Below, piece by piece: positions 45,176 through 53,730 of a stretch of 64,000 bases of DNA (positions are counted from its first letter, which is position 1; each line of letters begins with the position of its first letter). The position numbers were made by a program, and so were the translations under genes. Source of the stretch: Hydrogenophaga sp. IBVHS2 (GTDB lineage: Bacteria; Pseudomonadota; Gammaproteobacteria; Burkholderiales; Burkholderiaceae_C); assembly GCF_002127215.1 (NCBI RefSeq), contig NZ_NFUT01000004.1:1-64000 (forward strand). The letters run 5' to 3'. The notes under the pieces were generated by a model. It saw only the letters and a list, made by a program, of their open reading frames with translations. It was not told where the DNA came from and did not search any database.

Positions 45176-45250
45176 TACCGTGGGTCCGGCTCCGCCGGCC
45201 CGCTGGCACCGCCCCCTGGGGGGTGACGCCGAAGGCGGCGCGGGGGGGAC
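45176..45250. repeat. GC-rich intergenic hairpin repeat between ahcY and tlyA
   Basis: The 103-base gap holds several small inverted repeats: CCGGC/GCCGG, CCCCCTGGGGGG and CGCC-GAA-GGCG, ending in GCGCGGGGGGGACC. This mosaic resembles intergenic repeats common in Comamonadaceae genomes (family memory). It could attenuate transcription from ahcY into tlyA. No run of T follows, so it is not a standard terminator. Confidence 0.5.
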
Positions 45251-45252
45251 CA

Positions 45253-46686
<1,434 letters not shown>

Positions 46687-46727
46687 GTTTTCGCTCCGGA
46701 TTGAGGGGTTGAGCCACCGGCCGGGCG

Positions 46728-46761
46728 AAAAAAAAGCCCATCGCACAACCAGTGGATGAGC
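46728..46761 (-). terminator. Attenuator hairpin overlapping the SAH riboswitch
   Basis: On the minus strand GCTCATC (46761-46755) pairs with GATGGGC (46742-46736), including one G-U pair, across a 12-base loop, and is followed by eight T (46735-46728). The first arm shares GCTC with the 3' strand of the riboswitch, so ligand binding and terminator formation exclude each other. It lies between the aptamer and the ahcY start. Confidence 0.8.
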
Positions 46762-46836
46762 GTCGTTGCAGAACAGTCCGAGCCTCACGCCCCGCGCCAT
46801 GCTGCTGCATGGGGGGAACGCTGCAACGCTCCTCGG
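46756..46836 (-). ncRNA. SAH riboswitch controlling ahcY
   Basis: The minus strand reads CCGAGGAGCGTTGCAGCG (from 46836), a variable hairpin, then GAGGCTCGG (46785-46777) and GCAACGACGCTC (46769-46758). CCGAG pairs with CTCGG, and GAGCG with the distal CGCTC, the helix and pseudoknot of the SAH aptamer known before ahcY in beta- and gammaproteobacteria. The AT-poor variable arm is CATGCAGCAGCATG. A -10 TACAAT at 46851-46846 places the transcript start within a few bases of the aptamer. Confidence 0.93.
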
Positions 46837-46845
46837 AAGCCGTTG

Positions 46846-46851
46846 ATTGTA
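46846..46851 (-). promoter_or_regulatory. -10 element of the ahcY promoter
   Basis: TACAAT on the minus strand, about 10 bases upstream of the first riboswitch helix. The -35 region is weak. Position relative to the aptamer supports it as the true promoter. Confidence 0.6.
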
Positions 46852-46913
46852 GCGGCCGGGGTCCATTCCCGTCCATTCGAGGGGGTTGCCCCTGTGAGAA
46901 ACTGCCGCGCTCC

Positions 46914-48164
46914 ATGCAGACTGTCCCCATTTCGTCGACCGGCCCCGCCGTGCCACCACCACCCCAGGCCCGCCTGGGCCTGCTGGCCATCTTCGGCAGC
47001 ACCTTTCTGGAACTGGTGGGCTACTTCATGCTCACGCCGCTGCTGATCCTGCGGCTCAAGGACGGCGGCGTGTCCACCGCACTGGCCGGGGTGTTTGCCG
47101 CCACCGGCTGGCTGGGCGTGTTCCTGATGACGCCATTTGCCTCGGCCGTCACCCGCCGCCTGGGCCGACGTCCCACCCTGTGGCTCGCGGCCCTCATTCC
47201 CACCGTGGCCACCGCCGGCTTTGCGCTGTCGCCGCTGCTGGGCGTGTGGTTCGTGCTCAAGCTGGCGGCCGGCATGGCCTCCGGCCTGCGCTGGGTGCTG
47301 GCCGAGGCGGTGGTGGCCGAGTTCTCGCCGCCGGGTCAGCGCGGCCGGTATGTGGGCCTGTTCGAGACCATGGTGGGCATCACCTTCGTGGTCGGCCCGG
47401 CCCTGCTGGCCTGGATCGGGCCGCAGAACGATGCCGCCATCTGGACCGCCCTGGGCTTCATGGCCGCCGGCCTGGTGTGGAGCCTGATCATTCCGCGCCT
47501 GCCACCCGCAGCCGATGCGCACGAGGCCCGGGTCGGTCTGGGCGGCGTGTGGCACGCGGTGCTGGCCCACCCCATGGTCATGGCGGTGGGCTTCGTGGGC
47601 GGCTTCTTTGAAAGCGGCCTGACCGCCATCCTGCCGCTCTACGGTCTGGCCCTGGGCCTGGGCGCCACGCTGGCCGCCCTGCTGGTGTCGGCCAGCGGGC
47701 TGGGCAGCGCCCTGATGATGCTGCCCGCCGGCCTGCTGGCCGACCGCATGGGCCACCACCCCCAGCAGCGCTGGGGCAACGAGGCCCAGGCGCGGCACAC
47801 ATTGATGCGGGTCTGTGCCTGGATCACGCTGGGCGCCACCGTGGTCATCCCTTTCGTGGCCGGGACGCCCTGGCTGGCGGCACCGGTGGCCTTTGTCTGG
47901 GGCGGGGCCGGCGGCTGTCTGTACACCCTGGCCATGATCGACATCGGCTCACGCGAGGAAGGCATCACCCTGGTCAACAGCACCGCCGTGCTGGTGCTCA
48001 GCTACACCCTGGGCGGCGTGCTGGCGCCGGTGCTGGGCGCAGCGGCCCTGCAATGGGCGCCCGCCCTGGGATTCCCGGTGTTGCTGCTGGCGGTGGCGGC
48101 GCTGGGCGTGTGGCTGCTGCGGGAACCCGGGGTGCCCCGCGCCACTCCATCGTCCACCGACTGA
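46914..48164 (+). CDS. MFS transporter
   Basis: A 416-residue inner-membrane protein with about twelve hydrophobic segments and the MFS loop 2-3 motif ([17 protein letters not shown], about 76-92). The second half has a parallel loop. The [12 protein letters not shown] stretch near 345 and the overall pattern resemble YcaD/sugar-efflux-like MFS proteins. The substrate is unknown. It is divergent from ahcY, with the riboswitch promoter between them. Confidence 0.88.
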   Translation: MQTVPISSTGPAVPPPPQARLGLLAIFGSTFLELVGYFMLTPLLILRLKDGGVSTALAGVFAATGWLGVFLMTPFASAVTRRLGRRPTLWLAALIPTVATAGFALSPLLGVWFVLKLAAGMASGLRWVLAEAVVAEFSPPGQRGRYVGLFETMVGITFVVGPALLAWIGPQNDAAIWTALGFMAAGLVWSLIIPRLPPAADAHEARVGLGGVWHAVLAHPMVMAVGFVGGFFESGLTAILPLYGLALGLGATLAALLVSASGLGSALMMLPAGLLADRMGHHPQQRWGNEAQARHTLMRVCAWITLGATVVIPFVAGTPWLAAPVAFVWGGAGGCLYTLAMIDIGSREEGITLVNSTAVLVLSYTLGGVLAPVLGAAALQWAPALGFPVLLLAVAALGVWLLREPGVPRATPSSTD

Positions 48165-48174
48165 AAGGAACCGC

Positions 48175-48558
48175 ATGGCCCTGCCCTGGATCGCCGCGCT
48201 GAAGTACATCCCCTGGGGCGACGTGATCGAGCACGCGCCCAAGGTGCTGAATGCCGCCCGCAAGCTGATGGAGCGGCAGAGCGCCACCCCCGCGCCGGTG
48301 GTGCCGCCCGGCCCGCCCCTGGACCCGAACGCCGAACCGCCCAGCCTGGGCGAGCTGCGCAACCGCCTGATCGAAGCCCGCCAGCTCATCGACCAGCAGG
48401 CCGCGGTGCAGCAGCAGACCGCCCAGATGGTGACCGAACTGGCGGAGCAGAACGCCCGCCTGGTGGACGCGGTGAACAAGCTGCGCCTGCGCACCCGCAT
48501 GCTGATCTGGGCGGTGCTGGCGCTGAGTGCTGGGTTGGTGGCACTGCTGCTGCGCTGA
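48175..48558 (+). CDS. Hypothetical tail-anchored coiled-coil protein
   Basis: A 127-residue protein: an N-terminal amphipathic region (LKYIPWGDVIEHAPKVLNAA), a Pro-rich linker (about 42-57), a coiled coil (about 58-103) and a single C-terminal transmembrane helix (MLIWAVLALSAGLVALLL). The topology is that of a tail-anchored protein. No named family is recognised. AAAGGA precedes the ATG and it lies 10 bases after the MFS gene, suggesting one transcript. Confidence 0.75.
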   Translation: MALPWIAALKYIPWGDVIEHAPKVLNAARKLMERQSATPAPVVPPGPPLDPNAEPPSLGELRNRLIEARQLIDQQAAVQQQTAQMVTELAEQNARLVDAVNKLRLRTRMLIWAVLALSAGLVALLLR

Positions 48559-48665
48559 ACCGGGGGGCGGCCCGACCATGATGATTCCATCAAGAATTCG
48601 ATCCGCCGCGAATCCGTGAACCGGGGTTTGTCACGAAGGGGCTCCCATCACTCTCCCCTCCGTTC

Positions 48666-50171
48666 ATGATCTCCGGAACCCCCCAGACGCCCCCGAACTC
48701 CCGCACCGCGGTCCGCACACAGGGCAGGACCACCACCATCGGTTGCCCTTTGCCACCACCGCTGGGCGCCGATGAGTCCCTCCTGAAGGACATACGCGAA
48801 GACATCGCGCGGACACTGCGGTCCAAAGGCACGCCATTCCTGTCCGTGACGGCCACACGCTCCGGGGTGCATGACATCGAGATCGAATTGCCCGGTCATG
48901 CCGAGGTCCCCGAATGGATCGACCCCTACCTCGCCGGCCTGGATGTTCTGGTCGAACTGCTGGGTGTCAACCCGTCGGTGATTCCCCATCTGGGCAGCGC
49001 GAACCCTGACCTTGCTCTGGCCTTGCAGCAGCTGGGACGGGGCCAGCCGCTGACATCCATGGCGTGCCGGTTCCTGTGCCACCTCGCAGCCGACCTGATG
49101 CACCACGGACAGGCCGAATCGGCGCTCGAACTGCTCCAGCGCCTGCCGGAGGCCGAAAGGATCCGCCACTGTGTGCACGCGTTCGGGGATCTCATCCACC
49201 CGATCAGCCACAGCAGCCTGACAACCTGCGCCCGGAAGGCGGGCACCGTGCGTGCGCTGGGACACATGGTGGCCGTGGCCCTCCATGTCCACCGCCAGAA
49301 CCCGGACGCATCGGCAGACACCATCGACCGGCTTGCACGAGCGTCGCAGCGCCTCATGGCCCCGGCCCTGACCACGCAGGAAACGCTGGCGCTCGATGCG
49401 CTTCACTCCCGCCAGCCGTCCGGGCCGAAGCACGAGGCCGCCCAGCAGGTCGGCAACACGCTGATCGGCCATTTCGGGCTGCCGCCTGCGTGCATGGGCA
49501 CCCTGGACCGGATGCTCAAGACCGAACCTCCGGTCGAATGGGACAGCGTCGCGTCCGGTCTGGAGCGACTGGCCAAGGGAATCGAGATCACGCCGGCGCA
49601 GGCCCAGGCCGTCGTCCGTTTCGTCGAACGGCTGATCGTCCAGCTCGTCGAGGACAGGGGTGGCTTCAACGGACTCGCACAGGCCCTGCAGGGAACGCTG
49701 AAGCTGCTGGAAAGCCTGGCACAGGCCCATCCGTCATGCCTGGCTCACGACCCGACCCCGGCACAGACCTTGGCCGACACGGCAAGCCTCTCCGAGGGCC
49801 TTCTGAAGCCGGCCATGCAGTTCATCGCGTTCGGGGCCGACCCTTTCATGGGGGGTCTGCGGAAACTGCTGCAAGCCCTGCTCGACCAGGGCCCACCACA
49901 CGACGCTGCAACGACCACCAAGGCCCTCCTGGCCCTGCTGGACCGGATTCCCGTCAGCTATCTGGCGGGCCACCTCTACCAGTTGTTCGCACCCGCACAC
50001 AAAGACAACCCCTTCATCCGGCAGATCGTCGCCTGGCCGGATCCGGCCCTGCGCGCCGGTCTGTCGGTCAAGCTGAAAGAAGCGGCCGTCCATGCACAAA
50101 CGATGGGGCTGGAGAACATGGTTCTCAACGCAACGATCGAGTTCGAGGGCCGGCTGGAACGCGGCGGGTGA
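48666..50171 (+). CDS. Large hypothetical orphan protein, atypical composition
   Basis: A 501-codon frame I cannot assign. It has no signal peptide or transmembrane segment. After a disordered Thr/Pro-rich N-terminus (about 1-35) the protein is almost entirely helical, with Leu-rich repeats of helix pairs such as LALALQQLGRGQPL, LERLAKGIEITPAQAQAVV and LKLLESLAQAH; an alpha-solenoid is possible. Codons are visibly less GC3-rich than in the neighbours. No homologous gene nearby, no clear promoter. Secreted effector, toxin or phage-derived protein are all open; transfer is likely. Confidence 0.7.
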   Translation: MISGTPQTPPNSRTAVRTQGRTTTIGCPLPPPLGADESLLKDIREDIARTLRSKGTPFLSVTATRSGVHDIEIELPGHAEVPEWIDPYLAGLDVLVELLGVNPSVIPHLGSANPDLALALQQLGRGQPLTSMACRFLCHLAADLMHHGQAESALELLQRLPEAERIRHCVHAFGDLIHPISHSSLTTCARKAGTVRALGHMVAVALHVHRQNPDASADTIDRLARASQRLMAPALTTQETLALDALHSRQPSGPKHEAAQQVGNTLIGHFGLPPACMGTLDRMLKTEPPVEWDSVASGLERLAKGIEITPAQAQAVVRFVERLIVQLVEDRGGFNGLAQALQGTLKLLESLAQAHPSCLAHDPTPAQTLADTASLSEGLLKPAMQFIAFGADPFMGGLRKLLQALLDQGPPHDAATTTKALLALLDRIPVSYLAGHLYQLFAPAHKDNPFIRQIVAWPDPALRAGLSVKLKEAAVHAQTMGLENMVLNATIEFEGRLERGG

Positions 50172-50222
50172 TGCCGGTCGACGGCCACAGCCCATGATCC
50201 GCAGTCGCACCCGCGCAGCGGT

Positions 50223-50543
50223 CTAGCCGGGGTCCCGCTGCAGATCGGCGTCGCACCCGCTGCCGGCCGATATCCAGCGCCGCGCCAGCCGCCGCAGCAG
50301 CGGCGCGGCCCAGGTCCAGCGCGGACCCAGCACGGCGGCGGTGTCGGTCAGCAGGCCGCAGCGGTATTGCGCGGCATCGGCCTGCCAGCGCAGCGCATCG
50401 CACGCACCGGTGCGTTTGCGCGAGATCACCATGCCCACCGGGCACGGCTCGGCCAGGCAGCACAGGCCGCAGCCGTTGCAGGGCTGGCCCAGTGCCGGCT
50501 TGGGGGGCGCTTCGGGGTGGATGTGGATGACGACCGGTTGCAC
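50223..50543 (-). CDS. Cysteine-rich YkgJ-like metal/Fe-S-binding protein
   Basis: A 106-residue small protein. The motif CNGCGLCCLAEPCPVGM (about residues 21-37) and two later Cys (GACDAL and YRCGLL) make a cluster of eight cysteines like the YkgJ-type zinc- or iron-chelating family. The start is a GTG at 50543 giving QPVVIHIHPEAPPKP; no ATG is near. It lies 10 bases beyond the end of the E1 gene on the same strand. The role is unknown. Confidence 0.65.
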   Translation of the reverse strand: MQPVVIHIHPEAPPKPALGQPCNGCGLCCLAEPCPVGMVISRKRTGACDALRWQADAAQYRCGLLTDTAAVLGPRWTWAAPLLRRLARRWISAGSGCDADLQRDPG

Positions 50544-50553
50544 CCCTGGCAGC

Positions 50554-53136
50554 TTAACCCCGGGTGGCGGCCTGTGCGATGGAAGCCGCGTCCACCCGGA
50601 AGAACGCCCGCAGCGCCGCCCGCGTATCGCTGCGCCCGAAGCCATCGGTGCCGAGCGTGGTGCAGCGGCGCTCAGCCGGCAGCCAGGCGCGGATGCTGTC
50701 GGGCAAGGCGCGCACATAGTCGCTGGCCATGACGATGCGGCCGGGTGAGTCCTGCAGCAGCTGCGCGATCCACGGCGTGCCGGTGCCGCTGTCGTCGCAG
50801 CGCTGTCCGTCGCGGGCCAGTTCGCTCCAGCTGGTGACGCTGATCACGTCGGCCCCCACGCCCTGCGCTTCAAGGGCCTGCGCGGCCCGGATGGCCTCGC
50901 CCACGATGGCGCCCGAGGCCATCAGCACAACGCGGTCGGTCAGACCGGCGCCGAAGCGCGCGAAGCGGTAGGCGCCGCGCAGCACGCCCTCGGCCGCGCC
51001 CTCGGGCAGGTCGGGCATGGCCACGTTCTCGTTCATCAACGTGATGTAGTGGAAGACGTCGCGCTGCTCCACCAGCATCTCGCGCATGCCGGTGTCCAGG
51101 ATGACGGCCAGCTCGCCGGCAAAGGCCGGGTCCCAGGCGCGGCAGTTGGGGATGGTGGCGGCCACCAGGTGGCTGCTGCCGTCCTGGTGCTGCAGCCCCT
51201 CGCCGCCCAGCGTGGTGCGGCCCGAGGTGGCGCCCAGCAGGAAGCCGCGGGCACGCTGGTCGGCGGCGGCCCAGATGGCATCGCCCACGCGCTGGAAGCC
51301 GAACATGGAGTAGTAGATGTAGAACGGCAGCATGGCCAGGCCGTGCACGCTGTAGCTGGTGGCCGCCGCCGTCCAGCTGGCAATGGCCCCGGCCTCGCTG
51401 ATGCCCTCTTCCAGGATCTGGCCGTCCAGCGCCTCGCGGTAGCTCAGCACCGAGCCGATGTCTTCCGGCGCATAGCGCTGGCCCACGCTGCTGTAGATGC
51501 CGACCTGCTTGAACAGGTTGGCCATGCCGAAGGTGCGGGCCTCGTCGGCCACGATGGGCACCACGCGCGGGCCCAGCACCGGGTCCTTGAGCAGATTGCC
51601 CAGCATGCGCACAAAGGCCATGGTGGTGCTCATCTCCTTGCCGCCGGCCTGCAGGGCAAAGCTGGCGTAGCGATCGAGGGCCGGCACCGGCACCACGTCG
51701 CACGCGGTCTCTCGACGCGGCATGGCGCCACCCAGGGCCTCACGCCGTTCACGCAGGTAGCGCATCTCGGGGCTGTCGTCGGCCGGGCGGTAGAAGCTCA
51801 GGCCGCGCGCCTGCTCGTCGGTCAGCGGCAGGTTGAAGCGGTTGCGGAATTCGATGAGTTCGTCGCCATCGAGCTTCTTCTGGCTGTGCGTGGTCATCTT
51901 GCCCTGGCCGGCGCTGCCCATGCCGTAGCCCTTCTTGGTGTGGGCCAGGATGACGGTGGGCTGGCCACGGTGGGCGGCAGCGGCGGCGTAGGCGGCGTGG
52001 ATCTTGACCAGGTCGTGCCCGCCGCGCTTGAGGCGGTCGATCTGCTCGTCGGTCATGCCCTGGGCAAGGGCCGCGAGCTCGGGGTTCTGGCCGAAGAAGT
52101 GGTCGCGGTTGAAGCGGCCGTCCTTGGCGGCAAAGGTCTGCATCTGGCCGTCCACCGTGTCGCCCAGGGCGCGCAGCAGGGCACCGTGGTGGTCGCGGGC
52201 AAACAGGCCGTCCCAGTCGCTGCCCCAGACCAGCTTGATCACGTTCCAGCCGGCACCGGCGAACAGGCGTTCGAGCTCGTCGATGATGCGGCCGTTGCCG
52301 CGCACCGGGCCATCGAGCCGCTGCAGGTTGCAGTTGACCACCCAGGCCAGGTTGTCGAGCTTTTCGCGGGCAGCCAGGGTGAGCGCGCTCATGCTCTCGG
52401 GCTCGTCCATCTCGCCGTCGCCGAACACGCCCCACACGGTGCGGCCGGCCGTGTCCTGCAGCCCCCGGTGCGCCAGGTAGCGCATGAAGCGGGCGTGGTA
52501 GATGGAACTGATCGGGCCCAGGCCCATGGAGCCGGTGGGGAACTGCCAGAAGTCCGGCATCAGCCAGGGGTGCGGGTAGCTGGACAGACCGCGCGCGCCG
52601 CTGGCGCCGGCGGTGATCTCCTGCCGGTAGTGCAGCAGGTCGGCCTCGGTCAGGCGGCCTTCCAGAAAGGCCCGCGCGTACACGCCCGGGGCGCTGTGCG
52701 GCTGGAAGAACACCAGGTCGCCTTGCCGGCCGGCGCGAAAGAAGTGGTTGAAGCCGGTCTCGAACAGGTCGGCCGCACTGGCGTAGCTGGCGATGTGGCC
52801 GCCGAGTTCGCCATACGCCGTGTTGGCCCGCACCACCATGGCCAGGGCGTTCCAGCGCATCAGCGAGGCCAGCCGCTCCTCGATGGCCAGATCGCCCGGG
52901 AACGGCGGCTGGCGGTCGGCCGGGATGGTGTTGACGTAAGGCGTGTTCAGGCTGGGCTTCCAGCCCACGCCCTGGTGCGCCGCCAGCCCGGCCAGGCCAT
53001 CGAGCAGCTGGCGCGCCCGGGCCGGGCCGGCCTGCTGCAACAGGGCCAGAAAGGCTTCGTGCCATTCCGCGGTTTCCTGCGGGTCGGCGTCGATGGCGTG
53101 GAGGAGTTCGGAAGGGAGGGCGGAAGGGGCGTTCAT
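50554..53136 (-). CDS. Homodimeric 2-oxo acid (pyruvate-type) dehydrogenase E1 component
   Basis: An 860-residue thiamine-diphosphate E1 of the AceE type. The ThDP/Mg motif includes GDGEMDEPESMSA (about 219-231) and the paired NCNLQRLDGPVRGN; the active-site loop HTKKGYGMGSAGQGK is near 385. No E2 or E3 gene is adjacent, unlike the usual aceEF-lpd operon. It is divergent from an Lrp gene, resembling the mdeB-mdeR arrangement of Pseudomonas putida, where the E1 homologue acts on 2-oxobutyrate. Pyruvate or 2-oxobutyrate are therefore both possible. Confidence 0.9.
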   Translation of the reverse strand: MNAPSALPSELLHAIDADPQETAEWHEAFLALLQQAGPARARQLLDGLAGLAAHQGVGWKPSLNTPYVNTIPADRQPPFPGDLAIEERLASLMRWNALAMVVRANTAYGELGGHIASYASAADLFETGFNHFFRAGRQGDLVFFQPHSAPGVYARAFLEGRLTEADLLHYRQEITAGASGARGLSSYPHPWLMPDFWQFPTGSMGLGPISSIYHARFMRYLAHRGLQDTAGRTVWGVFGDGEMDEPESMSALTLAAREKLDNLAWVVNCNLQRLDGPVRGNGRIIDELERLFAGAGWNVIKLVWGSDWDGLFARDHHGALLRALGDTVDGQMQTFAAKDGRFNRDHFFGQNPELAALAQGMTDEQIDRLKRGGHDLVKIHAAYAAAAAHRGQPTVILAHTKKGYGMGSAGQGKMTTHSQKKLDGDELIEFRNRFNLPLTDEQARGLSFYRPADDSPEMRYLRERREALGGAMPRRETACDVVPVPALDRYASFALQAGGKEMSTTMAFVRMLGNLLKDPVLGPRVVPIVADEARTFGMANLFKQVGIYSSVGQRYAPEDIGSVLSYREALDGQILEEGISEAGAIASWTAAATSYSVHGLAMLPFYIYYSMFGFQRVGDAIWAAADQRARGFLLGATSGRTTLGGEGLQHQDGSSHLVAATIPNCRAWDPAFAGELAVILDTGMREMLVEQRDVFHYITLMNENVAMPDLPEGAAEGVLRGAYRFARFGAGLTDRVVLMASGAIVGEAIRAAQALEAQGVGADVISVTSWSELARDGQRCDDSGTGTPWIAQLLQDSPGRIVMASDYVRALPDSIRAWLPAERRCTTLGTDGFGRSDTRAALRAFFRVDAASIAQAATRG

Positions 53137-53170
53137 GACCGACGACTGTAGGCACAAGCGCCCGGCATGT

Positions 53171-53198
53171 GCTGCCAAAATGCCGACCATCTGGCAGC
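53171..53198. promoter_or_regulatory. Inverted repeat between the E1 and Lrp genes
   Basis: GCTGCC at 53171-53176 and GGCAGC at 53193-53198, with a nested GGCAT/ATGCC pair, in the 111-base divergent intergenic region. It is positioned to serve as an Lrp-family operator for both promoters. Confidence 0.4.
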
Positions 53199-53247
53199 CA
53201 GTCAGCCGATCGTGCTGCCGGACAACATCAACTCAGCACAAAACACC

Positions 53248-53709
53248 ATGGACCCCATCGACCGCCGCATCCTCCACGAGCTCCAGCACGACGGCTCGCT
53301 CTCCAACGTGGAGCTGGCGCGGCGGGTGGGCCTGTCGCCCTCGCCGTGTCTGGCGCGGGTCAAGGCCATGGAGCAGTCCGGCCTGATCCGCCGCTATGTG
53401 GCGCTGGTGGACCCGGCGCGGCTCGGGCTGGGCCTGAGCGTGTTCATCAACATCAGCCTCAAGACCCAGAGCAAGGAAGCCCTGGCCCGTTTCGAGGCCG
53501 GCATCGCCGACCACGAAGAGGTGATGGAGTGCTACCTCATGACCGGCGATTCCGACTACCTGATCCGCGTGGTGGTGGCCGACATGGCCGCGCTGGAGCG
53601 CTTCATCCTGGACCGGCTCGCCCCCATTCCGGAGATCGAGAAGATCCGCTCCAGCTTCACCTTGAAGCAGGTGCGCTACAAGACGGCGCTGCCGCTGCCA
53701 GGGCGCTGA
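53248..53709 (+). CDS. Lrp/AsnC-family transcriptional regulator (E1-linked)
   Basis: A 153-residue regulator. The helix-turn-helix MDPIDRRILHELQHDGSLSN with SPSPCLARVKAMEQSGLI (about 28-45) is followed by a RAM domain with the family phrase MECYLMTGDSDYLIRVV (about 92-108). ATG 53248 fits the family; an upstream extension has no support. By position it is the likely regulator of the divergent E1 gene, as MdeR is for mdeB. It is convergent with uvrA, 21 bases apart. Confidence 0.92.
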   Translation: MDPIDRRILHELQHDGSLSNVELARRVGLSPSPCLARVKAMEQSGLIRRYVALVDPARLGLGLSVFINISLKTQSKEALARFEAGIADHEEVMECYLMTGDSDYLIRVVVADMAALERFILDRLAPIPEIEKIRSSFTLKQVRYKTALPLPGR

Positions 53710-53730
53710 GGCCCCCGGCAACACGGGCGA

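Noticed and set aside
48559-48665. A plant-inducible (PIP) box before the 501-codon orphan
   Set aside because: TTCG occurs once near 48597 but there is no second TTCG at the required spacing.
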